IMG/VR virus record: IMGVR_UViG_3300023243_000016
Span: 1-55,985 of that record
Origin: a virus
Direction: 5' to 3' (one strand)
DNA length: 55,985 nt
The position numbers were made by a program, and so were the translations under genes. A model generated the notes under the pieces. It had not been told where the DNA came from. It saw only the letters and a program-made list of their open reading frames with translations, and made no database searches. Below, in pieces: positions 32,430 through 38,388 of this stretch (position 1 is the first letter of the stretch; each line of letters starts with the position of its first letter).

Positions 32430-32459
32430 GGGGGCCGGGCAGGGGCCATAGGGGGTGGG
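32430..32459 (+). other. G-quadruplex-type run
   Basis: Five G tracts on the plus strand (5, 3, 4, 5 and 3 G) with spacers of 2, 2, 5 and 1 bases, inside otherwise AT-rich DNA. It satisfies the usual intramolecular quadruplex rule. Confidence 0.7.
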
Positions 32460-32621
32460 TACGTATATATACATGTACTTCTACACAGATCAGGAAAATG
32501 ATACTGTTAACCACTATACACATAGGGTGGTTTACATATACGTAGGGTGTTATTTGTGATCACATAATACGACAAACATGCAACTTCTAGCACATAATGT
32601 GTTGTACTGTACGATTAGGGG

Positions 32622-32649
32622 TTGACATGTAATACAGAATGTGTAAAAC
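32622..32649 (+). promoter_or_regulatory. Possible sigma70 promoter of the late block
   Basis: TTGACA (32622-32627), 16 bases, TAAAAC (32644-32649; 4 of 6 matches). About 200 bases before the first plus-strand gene, upstream of the paired CACGTACAGTGAT repeats. Confidence 0.45.
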
Positions 32650-32675
32650 TATATATGTTGGGTGTTGGGTAGGGT

Positions 32676-32762
32676 CACGTACAGTGATACATATACATGT
32701 ATATATACTTACTTATAATTATACTTAACTATATATACATATAAGTATACACGTACAGTGAT
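32676..32762 (+). repeat. Direct repeat pair CACGTACAGTGAT
   Basis: Exact 13-base copies at 32676-32688 and 32750-32762, 74 bases apart, each followed within 7-8 bases by TACATGTA. Candidate binding sites for an initiator or regulator flanking the AT-rich tract. Confidence 0.75.
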
Positions 32763-32846
32763 TACACTTACATGTACCAATCCGTAGACATACAATTGCC
32801 GATAGGCGAACGAATATTTGTATTAATAATAAAATAAGTATTGACA

Positions 32847-33053
32847 ATGGCAAAGAAATCAGTAAAACTATATACAGACAATGTTCTTGAAGAGTTCTAT
32901 AATCATGTAATTGATGGAAAACTTGAGAACTTACATATTCCCCATAGTGATGTATTCTACGTAAAGACTGCAGTGGAAGCCCACTACGGTACTCCATTTA
33001 CTTTAGAGCATGTAGAGTGGGCTATGCGTAAAGAAGGATGGACTGATAGCTAA
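32847..33053 (+). CDS. Small conserved protein, 68 aa
   Basis: MAKKSVKLYTDNVLEEFYNHVIDG start, then VFYVKTAVEAHYG and EHVEWAMRKEGW. First gene of the plus-strand block; a TTG six bases upstream is less likely as start. I recall near-identical short proteins at this place in marine podoviruses, function unknown. Confidence 0.75.
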   Translation: MAKKSVKLYTDNVLEEFYNHVIDGKLENLHIPHSDVFYVKTAVEAHYGTPFTLEHVEWAMRKEGWTDS

Positions 33054-33330
33054 AGACCCTAGATTAGAACGTGCAGGGGTGTCAGGTTTTAATAAACCTA
33101 AGCGTACTCCTAGTCACCCTAAGAAGTCACACGTAGTTGTGGCTAAAGAAGGTACTACCATTAAGACTATTCGCTTTGGTGAACAGGGAGCTTCCACAGC
33201 AGGTAAACCAAAAGCTGGTGAATCAAGTACAATGAAAAAGAAACGGGCATCATTCAAAGCTCGACATGGAAAGAATATAGCCCGTGGTAAGCTAAGCGCT
33301 GCGTACTGGGCAGATAAAGTTAAATGGTAA
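33046..33330 (+). CDS. DUF6321-like basic protein with unusual start
   Basis: The family pattern AKDPRLERAGVSGFNKPKRTP is in frame from 33049, before the first usual start codon (GTG 33079). The codon before GCT is ATA 33046, and AAGGA stands 7 bases upstream, so ATA is the best-placed start; CTG 33043 is an alternative. The core HPKKSHVVVAKEG ... RASFKARHGKNIARGK ... AYWADKVKW matches a family of short basic phage proteins that I know as DUF6321. Very basic; role unknown. About 94 residues. Confidence 0.7.
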   Translation: MAKDPRLERAGVSGFNKPKRTPSHPKKSHVVVAKEGTTIKTIRFGEQGASTAGKPKAGESSTMKKKRASFKARHGKNIARGKLSAAYWADKVKW

Positions 33331-33342
33331 AGGATTACTAAA

Positions 33343-33903
33343 ATGGGTGTACTATCAGCTGCAGCACGTGCCGCAATGAAAGCTAGTAAAGCAGCGGCTA
33401 AGCTAAAGAAGAACGCAGGCAAGGGCGACCTTGATGTAGATACGGTAGTTAAGGCAAGGGTAGCGAAGGCTAAGAAAGCTAAAGCTAAACCCAAAGCTAA
33501 AGACTCCGGTGATATTTCTGAAGTGGTAATGCGTAAAGATCGTAAGCCTAACACTGCAGAGAAGCAGACTAGCAAAGAACGTTTAAAAGAAGCTACAGGT
33601 TCTATTTCTGCAGGTACTACTAAAGCAGGGGCCAAGCCTTTGACAATGAGTTCGTATCGTTCTATGTCCTCTGCTAAACGTTCAGCTGCTTTGTTAAAAG
33701 CTGACATAGACTTTCGTGCAGGTAGTATTACTAAAGCTGAACGTGCGGAAATTGTTAAACGTATTCGGCAGTCAAATGCATCTGAGGTAGATAAGTCAGG
33801 TCGCCAAATGGCACAGGGTAAGTCTAACAAAAAAGCTAAGCCTGTATCACTTGCTCCCGACATGAAGTTTAGCAAAGGCGGCTACACAAAAGGTAAGAAG
33901 TAA
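33343..33903 (+). CDS. Lysine-rich basic protein, 186 aa
   Basis: Ala/Lys-rich throughout (MKASKAAAKLKKNAGKG, VAKAKKAKAKPKAK), ending FSKGGYTKGKK. The composition resembles histone-tail-like DNA-binding proteins. The middle (SISAGTTKAGAKPLTMSSYRSMSSAKR) is more ordinary. One of several basic proteins in a row. It may bind DNA or be packaged in the particle; no family recognised. Confidence 0.6.
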   Translation: MGVLSAAARAAMKASKAAAKLKKNAGKGDLDVDTVVKARVAKAKKAKAKPKAKDSGDISEVVMRKDRKPNTAEKQTSKERLKEATGSISAGTTKAGAKPLTMSSYRSMSSAKRSAALLKADIDFRAGSITKAERAEIVKRIRQSNASEVDKSGRQMAQGKSNKKAKPVSLAPDMKFSKGGYTKGKK

Positions 33904-33937
33904 TAATCTCCCCTATTACAGTAAACGCATAACGGCA

Positions 33938-33982
33938 TTGCATTATTGTCTGTAGTATGGTATAACTAAGTATGGTATAACT
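33938..33982 (+). promoter_or_regulatory. Promoter region with repeated -10 box
   Basis: AGTATGGTATAACT is repeated exactly (33954-33967 and 33969-33982), giving two TATAAC boxes. A weak -35 TTGCAT (33938-33943) lies 17 bases before the first. Directly upstream of the DUF1127 gene. Confidence 0.55.
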
Positions 33983-34013
33983 TCCTTGGCACTAATACAA
34001 GGAGATATATACC

Positions 34014-34157
34014 ATGCTAAAACGTTTACTTAAAAGTTTACAAGAAAGCCAACAACGCCGTGCAGACTATTGGCTGCTGCATAACATGACCAACAAAGAC
34101 TTACGTGATATAGGAATTACTCGTGGCGAAATCAAAAGTAAAATCTACAGTCAATGA
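34014..34157 (+). CDS. DUF1127 family small protein
   Basis: 47 residues. The C-terminal half, YWLLHNMTNKDLRDIGITRGEI, matches DUF1127 (L-x-x-M/L-x-D-x-x-L-x-D-I-G-(I/L)-x-R-x-(D/E)-I). In alphaproteobacteria these Arg-rich proteins bind RNA and adjust phosphate and carbon metabolism and stress growth. AAGGAG stands 10 bases before ATG and a dedicated promoter region lies upstream. Overlaps the next gene by 35 bases. Probably a captured host regulator; the family match is strong for the length. Confidence 0.8.
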   Translation: MLKRLLKSLQESQQRRADYWLLHNMTNKDLRDIGITRGEIKSKIYSQ

Positions 34158-34308
34158 GGCAGGAAATTATACTAAGCCTACTATGCGGAAACGTTTGTTT
34201 GAGCGGATTAAGCGTGGAACCAAGGGCGGCAGCGCAGGGCAGTGGTCTGCACGTAAGGCACAGCTACTGGCAGCAGAGTACAAAAAAGCAGGTGGGGGTT
34301 ACAAGTAA
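34123..34308 (+). CDS. Small basic protein with GGSAGQWSARKAQ motif
   Basis: 61 residues from GTG. RIKRGTKGGSAGQWSARKAQ ... AAEYKKAGGGYK is a pattern I recall from many marine phages, in proteins of unknown function. Starts inside the DUF1127 gene and ends in TAATG with the next. A later ATG (34183) would cut away part of the family region. Confidence 0.7.
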   Translation: MAKSKVKSTVNEAGNYTKPTMRKRLFERIKRGTKGGSAGQWSARKAQLLAAEYKKAGGGYK

Positions 34309-34478
34309 TGGCAGCTGGAATGAAGCACTATTTTAAAGATGGTGTAGAACATAAAGGTGCAACCCACAAAGACGCTAAGGGCAAGTTAATGTCCGGTGCA
34401 AAGCACGTAGCGTCTAGTAAGTATCTATACCACGTAAAGGAACTGTCAGCTACCGCTAAGAAGAAGGTCAAGAAGTAA
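34308..34478 (+). CDS. Small basic protein, 56 aa
   Basis: MAAGMKHYFKDGVEHKGATHKD ... KHVASSKYLYHVKELS, Lys/His-rich. Bounded on both sides by TAATG overlaps, so it is clearly part of the translated string. Short phage proteins starting GMKHYFKDG are common near terminase genes. Unknown function. Confidence 0.7.
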   Translation: MAAGMKHYFKDGVEHKGATHKDAKGKLMSGAKHVASSKYLYHVKELSATAKKKVKK

Positions 34479-34735
34479 TGGCCCTTGCTAAATCCCAAAA
34501 GAGTCTTAGTAAATGGACAAAGCAAAATTGGAGAACTAAAAGTGGTAAGCCTTCGACACAAGGTAGTAATGCTACAGGTGAACGCTATTTACCTGCTGGG
34601 GCGATCAAAGCTATGTCTAGCTCAGAGTACGCAAAAACTACGGCAAAGAAAAGAAAAGATACAGCGGCAGGTAAGCAAGTATCTAAGCAACCTAAAGCGG
34701 CGGCTAAAACTGCCAAACGTTTTAGGAGGGTCTAA
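34478..34735 (+). CDS. DUF5872-like small basic protein
   Basis: 85 residues: SQKSLSKWTKQNWRTKSGKPS, TGERYLPAGAIKAMSSSEYA, TTAKKRKDTAAGKQ. I recognise this arrangement from phage and algal-virus proteins of the DUF5872 type. Strongly basic; possible DNA or RNA contact. Function unknown. Confidence 0.7.
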   Translation: MALAKSQKSLSKWTKQNWRTKSGKPSTQGSNATGERYLPAGAIKAMSSSEYAKTTAKKRKDTAAGKQVSKQPKAAAKTAKRFRRV

Positions 34736-35055
34736 TGACATCCTTTGAAGAAGCTGACAAAGATTGTAATGGTTCTATTGAGAAGTCTGAATGGGACGCT
34801 TTACTATTAGAAGATAAACGTAGGCGATTAGAAGATGAAGATGCACACAGAGACCAAACTAGAAAGATGGCTTGGTTCGCATTATGGGGAATGCTCCTTT
34901 ATCCTTTTGGTGTGGTTGCAACGGGTGCGCTCGGCCTTGACAACGCTTCCTCAATCATCGGCAGTATGGCAAGCGTTTACTTTGTGTCAGTTGCTGGGGT
35001 CGTATCTGTTTTTATGGGCGTAACTAACCTAGCTAAGAAAGCTGTAAGCAAATGA
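34735..35055 (+). CDS. EF-hand membrane protein, holin-associated
   Basis: 106 residues. Residues 8-19 (DKDCNGSIEKSE) form a full EF-hand loop with D, D, N, G, I and E in the calcium positions. A charged linker follows, then two membrane segments (about 46-68 and 78-99). Overlaps the holin gene by 4 bases. The pairing with a holin suggests a lysis role, perhaps calcium-sensitive. Such proteins recur in marine podoviruses, but the function has not been shown as far as I know. Confidence 0.75.
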   Translation: MTSFEEADKDCNGSIEKSEWDALLLEDKRRRLEDEDAHRDQTRKMAWFALWGMLLYPFGVVATGALGLDNASSIIGSMASVYFVSVAGVVSVFMGVTNLAKKAVSK

Positions 35056-35408
35056 TTGGTCAACTCTTAGGTGCCGTAGGTAGTCTTGCCAGCACTTACC
35101 TCGACGGTAAGGTAGCAGTACAGAAAGCTAATGCAGAGATTAAAGTCAAACAAGCCACAGGTGAGATTGACTGGGACATTGAAGCTATCAAGGCTACACA
35201 GAATAGTTGGAAGGATGAATGGATAACTCTACTTTTCAGTATCCCCCTGATACTAGCCTTCTGTGGTGACTGGGGTAATCAAATAGTACAAGCAGGTTTT
35301 ACTGCACTTGAAGTAATGCCGACATGGTATCAATATAGCTTAGGTGGCATTGTAAGTGCCAGCATAGGAATGAGATCAGTAAGTAAGTTTTTCGGAGGAA
35401 GTAAGTAA
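35052..35408 (+). CDS. Holin of the gene-transfer-agent 3TM type
   Basis: 118 residues. N-terminal amphipathic helix with Gly (MIGQLLGAVGSLASTYLDGKV), a charged helix, then hydrophobic segments (ITLLFSIPLILAFC, about 59-72; YSLGGIVSASIGM, about 93-105) with WGNQIVQAGFTAL between. This follows the GTA_holin_3TM family. It would open the inner membrane for the endolysin gene two positions downstream. Confidence 0.8.
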   Translation: MIGQLLGAVGSLASTYLDGKVAVQKANAEIKVKQATGEIDWDIEAIKATQNSWKDEWITLLFSIPLILAFCGDWGNQIVQAGFTALEVMPTWYQYSLGGIVSASIGMRSVSKFFGGSK

Positions 35409-35409
35409 T

Positions 35410-35676
35410 ATGGCTATGCGACCAAAGGCACGTCCCGCAAATATGGGTAAAGTAGACGGAACACCAGCAGCTGTGACACGATTTATTACAGCTAACGGTA
35501 TTTCTGCAGCTAAAAAGAAATACAAGCCAGCTTCCATTATGGCTGCACAAAAGCTAACAAAAGATAAAGTTAAAGCACCTACAACTTCACTACGTCCAAA
35601 AGGTCGTCCACTGGTCGCTGGTAGCGTAGGTAATACGTCAAGCACTCGTGGTTTTAAGCCGTTGGGAAAAATGTAA
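35410..35676 (+). CDS. Small basic protein, 88 aa
   Basis: Pro/Lys/Ala-rich (MAMRPKARPANMGKVDGTP, SLRPKGRPLVAGSVG), no membrane segment. Lies between holin and endolysin and shares its last base with the endolysin ATG. Role unknown; position suggests lysis or packaging. Confidence 0.6.
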   Translation: MAMRPKARPANMGKVDGTPAAVTRFITANGISAAKKKYKPASIMAAQKLTKDKVKAPTTSLRPKGRPLVAGSVGNTSSTRGFKPLGKM

Positions 35677-36128
35677 TGGCATTTAATTTATCACAACGTA
35701 GCCTTGACAAGATGGAAGGCGTAGATGAAACACTTGTGTCTGTAGTTAAACGTGCCATTGAACTTACGAAGATAGACTTCGGAGTTATCTATGGTATGCG
35801 TACACAAGCGGAGCAACGTAAACTTGTAGCTGCAGGTAAGTCTCAGACTATGAAGTCTAAGCACCTTGTAGGTAGGGCAGTTGACTTGATGGCTTACGTA
35901 GAAGGTAAGGGTTGCTGGGAACTAAACGTCTATGACGATCTATGTGACGCAATGAAAGAGGCAGCTAAGGAACTTGATGTGGCAATCAAGTGGGGTGCCG
36001 CATGGTCAGAGGGTGACATTCGTACGTACGAAGGTACATCGGAAGACGCAATGATGAAATACATTGATCTTCGCCGCAGTGAAGGTCGTAGGCCCTTTAT
36101 TGATGGCCCACACTTTGAGTTGATGTAA
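35676..36128 (+). CDS. M15 family endolysin (peptidoglycan peptidase)
   Basis: 150 residues. VIYGMRTQAEQRKLVAAGKS, then SKHLVGRAVDL with zinc ligands H63 and D70, and GPHFEL with H146. This is the VanY/T5-endolysin fold, which cuts L-alanyl-D-glutamate or D-Ala peptide bonds in peptidoglycan. No signal peptide, so the holin upstream should release it. Confidence 0.92.
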   Translation: MAFNLSQRSLDKMEGVDETLVSVVKRAIELTKIDFGVIYGMRTQAEQRKLVAAGKSQTMKSKHLVGRAVDLMAYVEGKGCWELNVYDDLCDAMKEAAKELDVAIKWGAAWSEGDIRTYEGTSEDAMMKYIDLRRSEGRRPFIDGPHFELM

Positions 36129-36138
36129 AGGAAGTAAT

Positions 36139-36513
36139 ATGGCACGTGAGTTAACGGAACGTCAACAAAAGTTTTTAGCAGTCCTTATGGATGAGGCAGG
36201 TGGTGATGTTACTACCGCCAAAAAACTTGCAGGGTATTCAGAAAATACTTCTAATACAGAAATTACTAATAGCTTGAAAGAAGAAATCATTGACACAACA
36301 CATAGCTATCTAGCACGTAACGTACCTAAAGCTGCTATCGCTATGGTTAGTGCCTTGTACGATCCTACTGAGTTAGGCATTCGTGAAAAGATGGCGGCAG
36401 CTAAAGAACTACTAGACCGTACAGGCTTAGTTAAAACTGAGAAGGTACAGGTAGAATCTAAGGGTGGTGTCATGCTGATGCCAGCTAAACAAGTACAGGA
36501 AGACGATGACTAA
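36139..36513 (+). CDS. Terminase small subunit-like protein
   Basis: 124 residues. TERQQKFLAVLMDEAGGDVTTAKKLAGYSE forms a helix-turn-helix of the phage small-terminase type. A helical middle (AAIAMVSALYDPTELGIREKMAAAKELLDRTGL) follows, then a variable tail. It recognises the packaging site and brings in the large subunit. Good AAGGAAG before ATG; overlaps the next gene by 8 bases. Confidence 0.8.
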   Translation: MARELTERQQKFLAVLMDEAGGDVTTAKKLAGYSENTSNTEITNSLKEEIIDTTHSYLARNVPKAAIAMVSALYDPTELGIREKMAAAKELLDRTGLVKTEKVQVESKGGVMLMPAKQVQEDDD

Positions 36514-36937
36514 GCCATTAGGACAATGGAAACTACCACAACCGACTGACCTACAAGAAGACAACGAATGGGTTCCTATCCCACGTGTAGCTAGAACAGT
36601 TCCCTTCGGGTATCAATTAGACCCAGAAGATAGCGGAATACTCTTGCCAATTGTACACGAACTTGATATGCTTATGGAAGCTAAGAGATACTTAAAGCAG
36701 TACTCTTATCGTGAGGTAGCTAACTGGCTTACACGAAACACAGGCAGAAGTATATCTCACGTAGGATTAAAGAAACGGTTGGACAATGAGCGAAGAAGAA
36801 AAAACAAAGCTGGAAGCCTACGCAGATGGGCAGACTATGCGAAAAAGGCAATCGCCAAAGCGGAAGAAATCGAGCGCACAAGGATCGGCGCAAAAGCCCA
36901 AGGCGAGGAAGACAAGCCAAAAGCAGACGCAGCCTAA
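36506..36937 (+). CDS. Helix-turn-helix protein next to terminase
   Basis: 143 residues. The centre YSYREVANWLTRNTGRSISHVGLKKRL looks like a recombinase- or resolvase-type helix-turn-helix. A long charged helix follows (KKAIAKAEEIERTR). The last 152 bases overlap the large-terminase gene in another frame. May be a second DNA-recognition factor in packaging. Confidence 0.6.
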   Translation: MTKPLGQWKLPQPTDLQEDNEWVPIPRVARTVPFGYQLDPEDSGILLPIVHELDMLMEAKRYLKQYSYREVANWLTRNTGRSISHVGLKKRLDNERRRKNKAGSLRRWADYAKKAIAKAEEIERTRIGAKAQGEEDKPKADAA

Positions 36938-38378
36938 ACCTACTACCTTACTTGTAGAAGATTTGTCGCAGGTAGAAGAACAGCATAACATTATTTTTAA
37001 ACCTAATGCTGGGCCACAGACAGACTTCCTAGCTGCAAGTGAGCGTGAGGTCTTATACGGAGGCTCTGCAGGGGGTGGAAAGAGTTACGCTATGTTAGCT
37101 GACCCTTTACGCTTTATGGGCCACCCAGCCTTCTCAGGATTGCTCCTACGGCATACCACGGAAGAACTACGAGAACTTATCTTTAAGTCACAAGAAATGT
37201 ATCCTAAGATTTGGCCCGGTATTAAATGGTCAGAACGTAAGATGCAGTGGACTGCACCCTCTGGTGCCAGACTGTGGATGTCCTACCTAGATAAAGAAGA
37301 TGACGTACTTCGCTATCAAGGTTTAGCATTTAGCTGGATAGGCTTTGACGAACTTACGCAATGGCCTAGTCCCTTCGCTTGGAACTACATGAGATCACGT
37401 TTACGTTCTACAGCTAAAGACCTACCAGTGTACATGAGAGCGACTACTAACCCCGGAGGCAGAGGACACCATTGGGTTAAGAAAATGTTTATTGACCCTG
37501 CTGCATACGGTGTATCCTTTGACGCTACTGATATTGAAACTACTGAAGTACTTCGCTACCCTGCAGGGCATGAGAAAGCAGGGAAGGCACTATTCAAACG
37601 TAAGTTTATTCCTGCACGATTAAGAGATAATCCATACCTAGCTGAGCAAGGCGACTATGAGGCAATGCTTCTATCCTTGCCTGAGCAACAACGTAGGCAA
37701 CTACTAGACGGTGATTGGGACATTAAAGAAGGTGCAGCATTTACGGAGTTCGATAGAAACATCCACGTAGTTGAACCCTTTAAGATACCATCTAACTGGG
37801 TTAAGTTTCGGGCATGTGACTATGGATATGGAAGTAAATCTGGCGTAGTCTGGATTGCTGTATCCCCTAGTGAACAGTTAGTAGTGTATCGTGAGTTATA
37901 CGTAACAAAGGTACTTGCTGCTGACCTCGCAGACATGGTTCTTAACCTAGAAGCGGAAGACGGAAACATTAAATACGGCGTATTGGATAGCTCTCTTTGG
38001 CACAAACGTGGTGATACGGGACCGTCCCTAGCGGAGCAGATGGTACAAAGGGGTTGTCGGTGGCGTCCATCAGATCGTTCTAAAGGCTCTCGTGTAGCAG
38101 GTAAGAATGAAATACACAGGCGATTACAGGTTGATGAGTTTACAGAAGAACCTAGACTTATATTTTTTAACACCTGTACTAACATAGTTGCACAGTTACC
38201 TGCGCTACCCATAGACAAAAGAAACCCAGAGGACATAGACACTACCTCAGAAGACCACTTGTACGATGCGCTAAGGTATGGTATTATGTCAAGACCACGA
38301 TTTAGTATATGGGACTACGATCCCAACAGTGGACCATCAAATACTATGAGAGTAGCAGATGCTACTTTTGGATATTAA
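36786..38378 (+). CDS. terL: Terminase large subunit
   Basis: 530 residues; packages DNA by ATP hydrolysis and cuts it. Basic N-terminal extension of about 50 residues, then Walker A GGSAGGGKS (92-100), Walker B WIGFDE (184-189), motif III ATTNPGG (219-225). The nuclease domain has D345 (ACDYGYG), D401 (GVLDSS) and D494 (DHLYDALRYG). Starts inside the preceding gene with a weak ribosome site, probably coupled to it; ATG 36837 is an alternative start within the basic tail. Confidence 0.95.
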   Translation: MSEEEKTKLEAYADGQTMRKRQSPKRKKSSAQGSAQKPKARKTSQKQTQPKPTTLLVEDLSQVEEQHNIIFKPNAGPQTDFLAASEREVLYGGSAGGGKSYAMLADPLRFMGHPAFSGLLLRHTTEELRELIFKSQEMYPKIWPGIKWSERKMQWTAPSGARLWMSYLDKEDDVLRYQGLAFSWIGFDELTQWPSPFAWNYMRSRLRSTAKDLPVYMRATTNPGGRGHHWVKKMFIDPAAYGVSFDATDIETTEVLRYPAGHEKAGKALFKRKFIPARLRDNPYLAEQGDYEAMLLSLPEQQRRQLLDGDWDIKEGAAFTEFDRNIHVVEPFKIPSNWVKFRACDYGYGSKSGVVWIAVSPSEQLVVYRELYVTKVLAADLADMVLNLEAEDGNIKYGVLDSSLWHKRGDTGPSLAEQMVQRGCRWRPSDRSKGSRVAGKNEIHRRLQVDEFTEEPRLIFFNTCTNIVAQLPALPIDKRNPEDIDTTSEDHLYDALRYGIMSRPRFSIWDYDPNSGPSNTMRVADATFGY

Positions 38379-38388
38379 GGAAGCATAA

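Larger units (their letters stand above)
31883..32846. other. Divergent control region, 964 bases without a credible gene
   Basis: Separates the minus-strand early block from the plus-strand late block. In order: leader hairpin, minus-strand TTGACA, GC-richer segment (32010-32110), double palindrome (32137-32175), G-run cluster (32430-32459), plus-strand promoter (32622-32649), two CACGTACAGTGAT repeats, and an AT-rich tract with the exact palindrome ATATACATGTATAT (32691-32704). This mix of repeats, palindromes and AT-rich DNA fits a replication origin combined with the transcription switch. Short frames here lack ribosome sites. Confidence 0.65.

Noticed and set aside
32338-32545. Opposed short frames across the G-run
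   Set aside because: Two mirrored frames of about 60 codons with odd composition and no ribosome sites.
33901-34013. tRNA gene or attachment site
   Set aside because: No cloverleaf or T-loop sequence; the gap is explained by the promoter repeat. I saw no tRNA elsewhere, but did not compute folds.
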